Shown: one piece after another, positions 8,052-16,274 of the stretch
Numbering within the stretch: the stretch's first letter is position 1
Layout: each line of letters begins with the position of its first letter
Assembly (NCBI RefSeq): GCF_008386505.1
Contig: NZ_VUNZ01000003.1
Location: 248,001 to 312,000 of the forward strand
DNA: 64,000 bases
DNA from: Chryseobacterium sediminis
Lineage (GTDB): Bacteria; Bacteroidota; Bacteroidia; Flavobacteriales; Weeksellaceae
Direction: 5' to 3'
Program-made: the position numbers and the translations under genes
The notes under the pieces: generated by a model
What the model was told of the DNA's origin: nothing
What the model saw: the letters and a program-made list of their open reading frames with translations, nothing else
The model's database searches: none

Positions 8052-10685
8052 ATGGATATGAAAAATAAAGCTTTACCTCTTTTGTTTGCAGTATTTTCTG
8101 CATTTCCAACAGTATTGTTTGGACAGGATAATGAAAAACTGATTAAAGATTATATTTCTCAAAATAAAATAAGAGAATATAAAAAATCTGATCTTAATAA
8201 TATCATTGTTGATAATGTAGATCTGTCAAAATCATTGAATGGTAATGTTGTTAAATTTTTACAGACTTATAATGGTTTACCAATATACAGCTCCGTAGGA
8301 ACAGCATTGATTAAGGACAATAAAATTGTTTACTACACGGATAATTTTGTAAAAGATTATACTGCATCTACATCAGGTACGGCTGCTATCAGTAAAAGTA
8401 CGGCTCTTCAAAAGATCGCTGAAGACTTGAAAAACCCTGATATTGCAAATTTCGCGATTCTCGGATATCTTGAGAAGACTCAAAAAAAAGCAACATCAGC
8501 CAATCAAAGACTTGTGTATACCAATGACGAGAGCGGAAACTTACGTCTGGCTTACGAATATACTTTAACGGAGCCAAAATCTCCGAATTACTGGAATATT
8601 TTAGTAGATGCCAACAATGGAAATATCCTGTTAAAAAATAACCTGACTTTATCTTGTAATTTCAATCATGATGCTTACAGCTCAGATGCTGATTATAGCC
8701 ATGCTGATCATTTTGAGAATACATTAGTAGGACCTCAAAATAGTATGGTACAAAACAATATTCCATTACTTTTACCGGATAATGCATCATATAATGTATT
8801 TCCATTGCCTATTGAAGCACCTACCTTTGGTTCAAGATCAATCATTAATAATCCTTGGATATTAAGTGCTTCTCCTGAAGGATGGCATTCTGATGGAACT
8901 AATCATTATACGGTTACCAGAGGAAATAACGTTTTTGCCTATGAAGATGCTGCAGGAACAGCTTTAACAGCTCCTGATTATCTTACAGGGGCTCCGGCAG
9001 ATGGTGGGGCTACAAGAAATTTTGATTTCCCTTTTAATATCAACGAAACTCCATTAAATAACAGGAATGCTGCTATTACGAATTTATTTTATCTAAATAA
9101 CAGAATTCATGATGTTTTCTACAAATTCGGATTTACAGAATCTGCCAGAAACTTCCAGCAGAACAATTTTGGTAATGGACCTGTAGGAGGAGATGATGAT
9201 TCTGTATATGCAGAGGCGCAGGATGGCAGCGGATTAAATAATGCGAATTTCTCTTCAGGGCAGGATGGTTATAATGGTAAAATGCAAATGTATCTTTGGT
9301 CTCCGGTTGGAAGAGTGTTTTACTACAATGCACCTAGTGCAGCTGTTCCCCGTACACCAGGAGCAGGAACTGCTCAGTTTGGTCCTCCATTACCTATGAA
9401 CGGAATAACAGGAGATGTAGCACTTTCATCAGTTTTGGATGGTTGTACAGCTTTGCCTGCAAGTTCATTGACTAACAAAATAGGACTGGTTGAGAGAGGA
9501 ACATGTTCTTTTGCTATTAAAGTGAAAAACCTTCAGGATGCTGGAGCTAAAGCAGCTATTATCTATAATAACGCAGCGAATGGGGCTACTATAGGAAATA
9601 TGGCGGGTAGTGATCCGACAATTACAATTTCTTCAGTACTTATTAACAATGCAGAAGGAGAATATATCAAAACTCAGCTTGCAGCAAGTACTACAGTAAA
9701 TGTTACCCTAAAAGGAAATATGACTCCTGACGGAAGCTTTGATAACGGAATCGTAACTCACGAATATGGCCACGGAATATCCAACAGAATGACTGGTACC
9801 GGATACAACTGTCTGAATTCAGGAGTGAGTAAAGAACAAATGGGAGAAGGATGGTCTGATTTCTTCGCTTTGATGTTAACGAATAAAGCCGGTGATAATG
9901 CTACTGTAGCAAGAGGTACAGGTACTTACGCATTAGGTCAGGCGATCACAGGTGCTGGTATCAGACCTGCAAAATATTCAACAAGTCTTACTGTTAACGG
10001 ATTTACATACGGAGATACAAACGGAATGGAATACAATAACGGATCAGCAATTGTTCCGGATGTTCACTCTATTGGTTTTGTTTGGGCTACTATGCTATGG
10101 GATCTTCACTGGAAATATGTTGAAAAATATGGTTATTCTTCAGATGTATTATCTACAACACCTAACGGAAGTACAAAAGTATTACAACTGGTAACAGATG
10201 CTCTGAAACTTCAGGCATGTAATCCGAGCTTTATTGAAGGAAGAAATGCAATATTAGCTGCAGAGTTAGCAACAACTGCAGGTGTTGACAAATGTATGAT
10301 CTGGGGCGTTTTTGCAAGAAGAGGTCTGGGAGTGAATGCGTCAGCAGGAGTGAAAAATAATATTAATGATCAGGTTCAGGACTTTAATGTACCAGAAGAA
10401 TGTTTATTGGCTACCAATGAAGTGAAGGGCGATAAGAATAAAAATATTTCTATCTATCCAAACCCTGCTAAAGATGAGTTTTATATCAACTTCCCAAGCA
10501 ATACCCTTGGAAAAGTAAGTGTAGAACTTTATGACATGTCAGGTAAATTGGTTTCTTCTGAAGATAAAATTTCACCGGATGCTAAAAAAGCAATTTCTAC
10601 AAGCAATTTGGTAAACGGAACTTATATGGTTAAAATCAAAGGACTTGGTTTTGAAGCTGCTTCAAAAGTAATGGTTAAAAAATAA
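8052..10685 (+). CDS. Secreted M36 (fungalysin-type) metallopeptidase with PA domain and T9SS sorting domain
   Basis: This 877-residue protein starts with a signal peptide (LPLLFAVFSAFPTVLFGQ), then an FTP/PepSY-like propeptide (about 25-200). The M36 catalytic region carries HEYGH at 570-574 and the downstream GEGWSD with Glu 599, the expected zinc ligands and catalytic Glu. A protease-associated (PA) domain (about 465-560, GLVERGTCSFAIKVKNLQDAGA) is inserted before the zinc motif. The last 80 residues (ISIYPNPAKDEFYINFPS ... GTYMVKIKG) form a type A T9SS sorting domain, so the enzyme should cross the outer membrane. The role is extracellular protein digestion. A second in-frame ATG at 8058 is an equally good start. 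Confidence 0.94.
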   Translation: MDMKNKALPLLFAVFSAFPTVLFGQDNEKLIKDYISQNKIREYKKSDLNNIIVDNVDLSKSLNGNVVKFLQTYNGLPIYSSVGTALIKDNKIVYYTDNFVKDYTASTSGTAAISKSTALQKIAEDLKNPDIANFAILGYLEKTQKKATSANQRLVYTNDESGNLRLAYEYTLTEPKSPNYWNILVDANNGNILLKNNLTLSCNFNHDAYSSDADYSHADHFENTLVGPQNSMVQNNIPLLLPDNASYNVFPLPIEAPTFGSRSIINNPWILSASPEGWHSDGTNHYTVTRGNNVFAYEDAAGTALTAPDYLTGAPADGGATRNFDFPFNINETPLNNRNAAITNLFYLNNRIHDVFYKFGFTESARNFQQNNFGNGPVGGDDDSVYAEAQDGSGLNNANFSSGQDGYNGKMQMYLWSPVGRVFYYNAPSAAVPRTPGAGTAQFGPPLPMNGITGDVALSSVLDGCTALPASSLTNKIGLVERGTCSFAIKVKNLQDAGAKAAIIYNNAANGATIGNMAGSDPTITISSVLINNAEGEYIKTQLAASTTVNVTLKGNMTPDGSFDNGIVTHEYGHGISNRMTGTGYNCLNSGVSKEQMGEGWSDFFALMLTNKAGDNATVARGTGTYALGQAITGAGIRPAKYSTSLTVNGFTYGDTNGMEYNNGSAIVPDVHSIGFVWATMLWDLHWKYVEKYGYSSDVLSTTPNGSTKVLQLVTDALKLQACNPSFIEGRNAILAAELATTAGVDKCMIWGVFARRGLGVNASAGVKNNINDQVQDFNVPEECLLATNEVKGDKNKNISIYPNPAKDEFYINFPSNTLGKVSVELYDMSGKLVSSEDKISPDAKKAISTSNLVNGTYMVKIKGLGFEAASKVMVKK

Positions 10686-10708
10686 TTTACTTATAATTAA
10701 TTTAAGAG

Positions 10709-10738
10709 TCGCCACAAGCTTGCTTGTGGCGATTTTGT
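10709..10738 (+). terminator. Rho-independent terminator after the M36 gene
   Basis: The stem TCGCCACAAG/CTTGTGGCGA (10709-10732) is followed by a T-rich tail. Confidence 0.85.
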
Positions 10739-10783
10739 TTATCTATCATGATAACACTTCAGATAGGTTTAATTTATATGTCG

Positions 10784-10791
10784 TACCTTTG
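10784..10791 (+). promoter_or_regulatory. -7 box (TACCTTTG) of the DMT transporter gene
   Basis: This perfect TAnnTTTG lies 18 nt before the ATG at 10810. It also rules out the longer upstream start at 10720, which would precede transcription initiation. Confidence 0.6.
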
Positions 10792-10809
10792 CAGGCTGTT
10801 AAAAAAATT

Positions 10810-11796
10810 ATGAAGAAGAAAAATATACTAAAAGGTGTTTTATTTGTAGGGATTGGAGCTAGTATATACGGTATGTTGGCCACTTTTGTGAAAATGGCTT
10901 ACCATGATGGTTTCACTACTTCGGAGGTAACTACTTCCCAGTTTGTATTAGGTTTAACGGGACTTTTGATCCTCAATCTTATTCAGACTCTGACCTCAAA
11001 ACAGAAATTATCGCGGCCAAGTTCTAAAGAAGTAAGAATGCTGCTGCTTGCAGGAACTTCTTTGGGAGGAACGAGTTTGTTCTATTATATAGCGGTACAG
11101 TATATCAATGTTTCAATTGCTATTGTACTATTGATGCAGTCTGTTTGGTTCAGTGTTGTGGTGGAAAGTATCCTTACCAGAAAACTTCCCAATGCAAGAA
11201 AAGTGGTTTCTGTCGTGATCGTATTACTGGGAACAGTTTTGGCAACAAATCTTATTAATATGGAAATAGAGCTGGATTGGCATGGAGTCTTTTGGGGGCT
11301 GATGGCAGCGGCTTCTTATACCTTAACGATGTTTACTTCCAATACGCTGGCTACCCATCTTCCGGTTTTCAGAAAAAGTATTATCATGTTGGCAGGTGGT
11401 TCTGTAGTGGTTTTTGCATTTTTATTCTTTGCTCAGATAGGACCTATGTATTTTGATGGCTTAAAATCATTATACTTAAATTTTACAGAAAATACAGAAC
11501 ATATTCATTCATTCAATTATTCAATATTCCTGACGTATGGCTTTGTACTGGCTCTTTTTGGAACCATTATTCCGCCAATTTTATTCAATATAGGATTTCC
11601 GAATGCAGGATTGGGGCTGGGAAGTATTGTTTCCTCTCTGGAGCTTCCGGTTTCCGTAACGATGGCCTTTGTTTTACTGGGGGAGAAAGTATTTCTGATC
11701 CAATGGATAGGAATTGCTCTGATCCTTTTTGCTATTGTCTTGATGAATTTACCCTCAAAAAAAGAAAAAGAAGTTTCGATGGCAGAATTGTCTTAA
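10810..11796 (+). CDS. DMT-superfamily transporter, EamA type
   Basis: This 328-residue integral membrane protein has about ten predicted helices in two EamA repeats (residues about 8-150 and 170-320), for example LFVGIGASIYGMLATFVKMAY and VFWGLMAAASYTLTMF. The drug/metabolite transporter family exports amino acids, metabolites or drugs by proton coupling; the substrate cannot be assigned from sequence. The start at 10810 (MKKKNILKG) was preferred over a longer frame from 10720 because of the promoter box at 10784. It is a single-gene unit with its own terminator. Confidence 0.9.
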   Translation: MKKKNILKGVLFVGIGASIYGMLATFVKMAYHDGFTTSEVTTSQFVLGLTGLLILNLIQTLTSKQKLSRPSSKEVRMLLLAGTSLGGTSLFYYIAVQYINVSIAIVLLMQSVWFSVVVESILTRKLPNARKVVSVVIVLLGTVLATNLINMEIELDWHGVFWGLMAAASYTLTMFTSNTLATHLPVFRKSIIMLAGGSVVVFAFLFFAQIGPMYFDGLKSLYLNFTENTEHIHSFNYSIFLTYGFVLALFGTIIPPILFNIGFPNAGLGLGSIVSSLELPVSVTMAFVLLGEKVFLIQWIGIALILFAIVLMNLPSKKEKEVSMAELS

Positions 11797-11823
11797 AAAT
11801 ATTTAAATAAAAATAATAGTTGA

Positions 11824-11851
11824 AACCGTTCCTTTTGGAGCGGTTTTTTTA
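11824..11851 (+). terminator. Rho-independent terminator of the DMT gene
   Basis: The stem AACCGTTCC/GGAGCGGTT (one mismatched/GU position) at 11824-11845 is followed by T7. Confidence 0.85.
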
Positions 11852-11877
11852 ATTTTAATCTTTAAAATAAAAGTTTC

Positions 11878-12870
11878 ATGAAATATTTCAGAAATATAAC
11901 GACTGTTTTGGCTTTGACGGTTTCCGGTTTTATATTTTCACAGGTAAAACCTCTGGATGCAATGCTTTCTGATTATCAATATCCTTATGAAGTTCATTTT
12001 CTTAATCTTAAATCTCAGGGCGAAGATTTGAAAATGGTCTATATGGATGTACAGCCACAAAAGTCCAATGGGAAAACAATAATGCTTCTCCATGGAAAGA
12101 ATTTCAACGGAGCATATTGGGGGAAAACAGCGAAAGATCTTTCTGCTAAAGGATTCAGAGTGGTGATTCCGGATCAGATCGGGTTTGGAAAATCATCAAA
12201 ACCCCATGCATACCAGTTTTCTTTTTCACAACTGGCTGCAAATACAAAAGCAGTTCTGGATGAATTAAAGATTGATAAAGCAATAATACTTGGGCATTCA
12301 ATGGGAGGAATGATAGCGACTAGATTTACATTGCTGTATCCGGAGAAAGTACAGAAACTGATTCTTGAAAACCCAATCGGGCTTGAAGATTATAAAACTT
12401 TTGCAGCTTACCAGACCATAGATCAGGCCTATCAGTCTGAACTTAAAAATACATCCGAAACCTATAAGAACTATCAGCTGAAATTCTACTATGATAACAA
12501 ATGGAAAGAAGAATATCAGCCATGGCTTGATCTGATTTCAGGATGGACGCTTCATAAAGATTACCCTCAGGTAGCCTGGGATGCTGCTCTCACCTCGGAT
12601 ATGATCTATAACCAGCCGGTATGCTATGAATTTAAAAATATAAAAGTTCCTACGCTGCTTATTATCGGAACAAGAGACAGAACTGCAATAGGGAAAGACA
12701 GGGCTCCCAAAGAACTTCAGCCGAAAATGGGACAGTATCAGGAGTTAGGAAAGAAAACTCAGCGTGAAATTGTAGGCTCAAAGCTTGTAGAGATTGAAAA
12801 CGTAGGACATCTTCCTCATATAGAAGTATATCCTAAGTTTTTTGAAGCCCTGTGTAATTTTATAGAATAG
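11878..12870 (+). CDS. Exported alpha/beta hydrolase
   Basis: This 330-residue protein has an N-terminal signal peptide (VLALTVSGFIFSQ) and an alpha/beta-hydrolase core. The oxyanion motif LLHGKNFNG is at about 75-83, the nucleophile elbow GHSMGG has Ser 141, the acid is probably in LLIIGTRDRT (about 260-270), and the catalytic His is in VGHLPHIE near the C-terminus. The architecture resembles esterases, epoxide hydrolases and haloperoxidases, and no motif narrows the substrate. It is probably periplasmic. It converges on the MFS gene, with a perfect hairpin between them. Confidence 0.9.
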   Translation: MKYFRNITTVLALTVSGFIFSQVKPLDAMLSDYQYPYEVHFLNLKSQGEDLKMVYMDVQPQKSNGKTIMLLHGKNFNGAYWGKTAKDLSAKGFRVVIPDQIGFGKSSKPHAYQFSFSQLAANTKAVLDELKIDKAIILGHSMGGMIATRFTLLYPEKVQKLILENPIGLEDYKTFAAYQTIDQAYQSELKNTSETYKNYQLKFYYDNKWKEEYQPWLDLISGWTLHKDYPQVAWDAALTSDMIYNQPVCYEFKNIKVPTLLIIGTRDRTAIGKDRAPKELQPKMGQYQELGKKTQREIVGSKLVEIENVGHLPHIEVYPKFFEALCNFIE

Positions 12871-12893
12871 AATAAATTTAAAAACTATCAGAT

Positions 12894-12941
12894 ATTTGAA
12901 ACATTAAGTTGGATAAGTGATTAAAACTTAATGTTTCAAAT
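12894..12941. terminator. Perfect 17-bp hairpin between convergent genes
   Basis: ATTTGAAACATTAAGTT (12894-12910) and its exact complement AACTTAATGTTTCAAAT (12925-12941) flank a 14-nt loop. The right arm ends directly against the MFS stop codon at 12942. It probably terminates both transcripts. Confidence 0.75.
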
Positions 12942-14084
12942 TTATTGCTTCTTGCGATCAATGAGTAGTAAAGTACAAACTCCAATTCCCGAAAACAAGA
13001 CACAGGAAATCCCCAAATTCTGTATAAAACCAATGCTTACAAGTCCTAAACCTATCAGGATATAATAAATCAGTCCCAGTAAAGCTCCGGCACTTCCGGT
13101 TTCGTCTTTATAATTGATCAGTGCGGTACTCAGAATATTCGGGATTGCAATGCTGAATGCCATCACAATGAAAAAATAAGGAATTAAAAAGCATATCCCT
13201 TTACCTGCCAGAATCCATACAAAAATGGAAGCGGTAAATGCAGTAAATGTACCTGCTTTAACTAAATATTTAGGTTGTATGTCTCTCAATGACAGAAATC
13301 TGTTAAGTTTTGCCCCTGCAAATGTTCCGCCAGCCAATATAACACTGCTGTATCCGAAAATATAAGAGGAATAATGATATTCTTTAAAGATGAACGGAGC
13401 CAGTGAATAATAAGAAAACAAGAGAACATTAAAACTCATAATCAATAAACAGCACTTTATAATTGCCTGGTCACAAAGCATTCTCTTTAATAAATCTGTT
13501 AAAATACCCATGTTGATCTCTTTTACTGAATGTTGAGTTTCTGAAATTTTCTTACGGGAAAGAATGAGAAATAATCCTGCAAGCAAACATAATGTTATGA
13601 AAATGCCCTGATGTCCAACAGAAGAAGTCAATACAGATCCGGTAATCATTCCTATTACGGGGCTTATGGATAAACCAATTCCGATCCAGGAAAATACTTT
13701 GCTGATATTATTTTGATCATAAGTATCTCTTAGAATTGTTTGTGTTACAATAGAGCCCACAGAGATTCCAAATGCAGAAATAATTCTGGCACTCAGGAAA
13801 ATTATGAAATTGGGGGCAAAAACAGCTGTCAGTGTTCCAATTCCATAAGTGATAAGACCGTATTCAAGAGATTTTTTTCTTCCGATTCTGTCACATTGTA
13901 CTCCCCAAAATGCCACTCCCAGAGCAAAAGCTATAAAATATAAGCTGATCGTCAGAGCAACATATTCTTCTTTCACTCCAAACTGCTTCTGAACCATTGG
14001 TAAAACCGGGCTGTAAATGGTTTCTACAAACTGAGGAAGCATTACAAGTACGGTCAGCAGCCATATGGGATTTGTCTTTTTCAT
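12942..14084 (-). CDS. MFS transporter, Bcr/CflA-like multidrug type
   Basis: This is a membrane protein of about 380 residues with twelve hydrophobic segments. It has the MFS signature GVQCDRIGRKKSLEYG (loop 2-3, about residues 55-75) and the opening LPQFVETIYSPVLPMVQKQFG typical of Bcr/CflA-type drug:proton antiporters. The ATG at 14084 (MKKTNPIW) was chosen; an in-frame TTG at 14105 would add seven residues and is less likely. The gene is divergent from the AraC regulator at 14160, a common arrangement in which the regulator controls the pump. The substrate is unknown. Confidence 0.9.
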   Translation of the reverse strand: MKKTNPIWLLTVLVMLPQFVETIYSPVLPMVQKQFGVKEEYVALTISLYFIAFALGVAFWGVQCDRIGRKKSLEYGLITYGIGTLTAVFAPNFIIFLSARIISAFGISVGSIVTQTILRDTYDQNNISKVFSWIGIGLSISPVIGMITGSVLTSSVGHQGIFITLCLLAGLFLILSRKKISETQHSVKEINMGILTDLLKRMLCDQAIIKCCLLIMSFNVLLFSYYSLAPFIFKEYHYSSYIFGYSSVILAGGTFAGAKLNRFLSLRDIQPKYLVKAGTFTAFTASIFVWILAGKGICFLIPYFFIVMAFSIAIPNILSTALINYKDETGSAGALLGLIYYILIGLGLVSIGFIQNLGISCVLFSGIGVCTLLLIDRKKQ

Positions 14085-14159
14085 TTTTTTCTGCAAAGTT
14101 TCCAAAATTTCAAGGTATATTTATAATGGTATAAAAACAAAAAACATCAAAAATAGGAC

Positions 14160-14942
14160 ATGGCTGTTTTGAAACAAAATGAAGAGTTTGATGCAGACTC
14201 TATTCCGGAAAGAGTAATTGGAATAGCTTCTGATATGGTGATGCATGATTCCGGTTTTCATTTTCATAAAACGAAAGCTCAGTTATTGTATGCTCCCTCT
14301 GGTTGTATGACGGTTACTACTTCGGACAGACAGTTTGTTCTGCCTCCATTCAGAATGCTTTGGATTCCTTCCAATGAGATTCACAGGGTGAATTTCAGAA
14401 ATATTGTAGCTTACAGATCAATTTATTTTGATGAAAATTATGCGGAAAAATATATGAGTTCCAGCCTTAGAGTGCTGCATGTAAATCCATTATTGAAAGA
14501 AATTATCGAAAGAATTTGCTTTTGGGAATGGTCAGATCTAAGAAATAATCAGATTAGTCTGCTGAATGTATTCTGGGATGAAATAAACAGCGCTCCGGAG
14601 GAAAAACTGGAACTTAAAATACCGCAAGACAGACGTTTCAGGAAAATTTCAGAAGAGTGGACTCTACGTAATGCTATACCGCCTATGTTGAAAGACCTTG
14701 CGAAAAAAACCGGAGCAGTGGAAAAAACAATCAGCCGTATTTTTAAAAAAGAAACAGGATTGTCTTATCAGGACTGGAGACAGCAGTGGCGACTGCAGCG
14801 ATCGATTGAACTTTTGGTGGAACGTAATTCAATAGGAGAGGTGTCTCATATTTTAGACTTTTCATCAGACAGCGCTTTTATAGATTTCTTCAAAAAGCAG
14901 ACAGGAGCTACCCCTTTGCAGTATCTTATAAAAAATGAATAA
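14160..14942 (+). CDS. AraC-family transcriptional regulator, probable regulator of the divergent MFS gene
   Basis: This 260-residue protein has an N-terminal cupin (HDSGFHFHKTKAQLLYAPSG, then LPPFRMLWIPSNEIHRV) and a C-terminal AraC HTH (PPMLKDLAKKTGAVEKTISRIFKKETG and DFSSDSAFIDFFKKQTG). The layout matches the NimR/RipA-like group of AraC proteins, which often control an adjacent MFS exporter. The 75-bp divergent region contains AT-rich sequence where both promoters must overlap. The regulatory link to the pump is an inference from the gene arrangement. Confidence 0.9.
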   Translation: MAVLKQNEEFDADSIPERVIGIASDMVMHDSGFHFHKTKAQLLYAPSGCMTVTTSDRQFVLPPFRMLWIPSNEIHRVNFRNIVAYRSIYFDENYAEKYMSSSLRVLHVNPLLKEIIERICFWEWSDLRNNQISLLNVFWDEINSAPEEKLELKIPQDRRFRKISEEWTLRNAIPPMLKDLAKKTGAVEKTISRIFKKETGLSYQDWRQQWRLQRSIELLVERNSIGEVSHILDFSSDSAFIDFFKKQTGATPLQYLIKNE

Positions 14943-15106
14943 GCCTTTTTACAGTTAATAATTTGTGATAGTAAAAGAAATTCAAGACATCTTCTAATCT
15001 GGAAATCTTAAATATTTCTTGCCTTATGCAAAGTCTATTGCTCAATAATTTGCATAAAATTGTATAATCAAATAGAAAATAATTATGAAAAACAAAATGA
15101 GTTCAC

Positions 15107-15550
15107 ATGGATAATTATAGTACTACAATTGAACTAAAAGCTACGGCAGAGAAGATCTATGAAGCGCTTGCTCATCAGATTCATCTTTGGTGGTCTGAGT
15201 GGTTTACCGGCGCCTCAGCACAGGTAGGTGATACGTTTACAGTAAGATTTGGAGACCATATTCACAAGACAATACGTATAAAAGAAACAATACCCAATTC
15301 AAGAGTGATCTGGACTGTTGAAGATTCACTGATTGCTATTCCTGAATTAAAAAATCAGACAGAATGGATTGGTACGACTATCGTTTGGAAAATGGAACAA
15401 AAGGAAAACAGTAGTTTACTGCAACTTACTCATGTGGGATTGCATCCGTCTGTAGAGTGTTATGCTATTTGTTCTGGTGGCTGGAATCAGTTTATAGGGA
15501 GTCTGAAGCTTTTCCTTGAAACAGGAAACGGTACTCCATACAGAAAGTAA
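15107..15550 (+). CDS. SRPBCC (AHSA1-like) domain protein
   Basis: This 147-residue single-domain protein has the START/AHSA1 pattern: TTIELKATAEKIYEALA at the N-terminus, WFTGASAQVGDTFTVRFG, WTVEDS in the middle strand, and a C-terminal helix GGWNQFIGSLKLFLETG. The fold binds hydrophobic ligands or, in AHSA1, HSP90, and most bacterial members have no assigned function. It is followed by a strong hairpin shared with rplS on the other strand. Confidence 0.85.
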   Translation: MDNYSTTIELKATAEKIYEALAHQIHLWWSEWFTGASAQVGDTFTVRFGDHIHKTIRIKETIPNSRVIWTVEDSLIAIPELKNQTEWIGTTIVWKMEQKENSSLLQLTHVGLHPSVECYAICSGGWNQFIGSLKLFLETGNGTPYRK

Positions 15551-15567
15551 AAAATATTTTCAACAAA

Positions 15568-15603
15568 AAAAAGAGACTGTTTATGTATAAACAGCCTCTT
15601 TTT
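15568..15603. terminator. Bidirectional terminator between SRPBCC gene and rplS
   Basis: The arms AAAAAGAG-CTGTTTA and TAAACAG-CTCTTTTT (one internal mismatch) flank a 4-nt loop, with A-runs on the left and T-runs on the right. This suits both transcripts. Confidence 0.85.
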
Positions 15604-15622
15604 GTATGTATTGTTGTCTGAA

Positions 15623-15979
15623 TTATTTCTTCTTGTAAGCAGCGTCTTTGATTCTTGCTTTTTTACCTCTAAGGTCTCTGAAGTAGTAAATTCTAGCTCT
15701 TCTAACTCTACCTTTTCTATCAAGCTCAATTTTTTGAAGTGCAGGTAGGTTAATAGGGAATACTCTTTCTACACCTACATCACCACTCATTTTTCTGATA
15801 GTGAAAGTTTTTGTAGAACCAGTACCTCTTAATTGGATAACTGTTCCCTTGAAGAACTGAGTTCTTGTCTTTTGTCCTTCTTTAATTTCGTAATACACAG
15901 TAATTGTATCACCTGCTTTGAATTCAGGGAATTCTTTTTTCGCAATGTACTTGTCTTGTACGTACTTTAATAAATCCAT
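15623..15979 (-). CDS. rplS: 50S ribosomal protein L19
   Basis: This 118-residue protein matches L19 along its whole length: FPEFKAGDTITVYYEIKEG, FKGTVIQLRGTGSTKTFTIR, VGVERVFPINLP and RRARIYYFRDLRGKKARI. L19 sits at the 30S-50S interface. Here it is monocistronic; the common trmD/rimM neighbours are absent. Its promoter lies about 70 nt upstream, so it has a medium-length leader. Confidence 0.97.
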   Translation of the reverse strand: MDLLKYVQDKYIAKKEFPEFKAGDTITVYYEIKEGQKTRTQFFKGTVIQLRGTGSTKTFTIRKMSGDVGVERVFPINLPALQKIELDRKGRVRRARIYYFRDLRGKKARIKDAAYKKK

Positions 15980-16049
15980 TATTAATAAAATAAAATGTTA
16001 AAGCTAAGCAACTTACACGTTCTTCGTCAGAGGTTGAATAACAGGTTGC

Positions 16050-16082
16050 AAATGTACAAAATAGTTTTTGAATACGCCAAAT
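16050..16082 (-). promoter_or_regulatory. rplS promoter (-7 TACATTTG, -33 TTTG)
   Basis: On the minus strand TACATTTG (16057 to 16050) is a perfect -7 box, with TTTG at 16082-16079 about 21 nt upstream. The leader to the rplS ATG at 15979 is about 65 nt. Confidence 0.6.
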
Positions 16083-16274
16083 AATTAATGTACTAAAAAC
16101 TATAATTTTTTCATTCTGGTTTTGCTAAAAAATTAACGGTTTCTTTAAAATACCATCAGACAGAGTTTATATGGGAATTCTACTTTTGCCCGAAATAAAA
16201 AATCTTAACACTGATTTTTAAATTCCTGATTCACAACTTAAAACTATATATGTTATTTTAAAACTAAAGCTATT

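Noticed and set aside
10720..10809. Extension of the DMT gene to an upstream start
   Set aside because: It includes the promoter box and the terminator tail of the previous gene.
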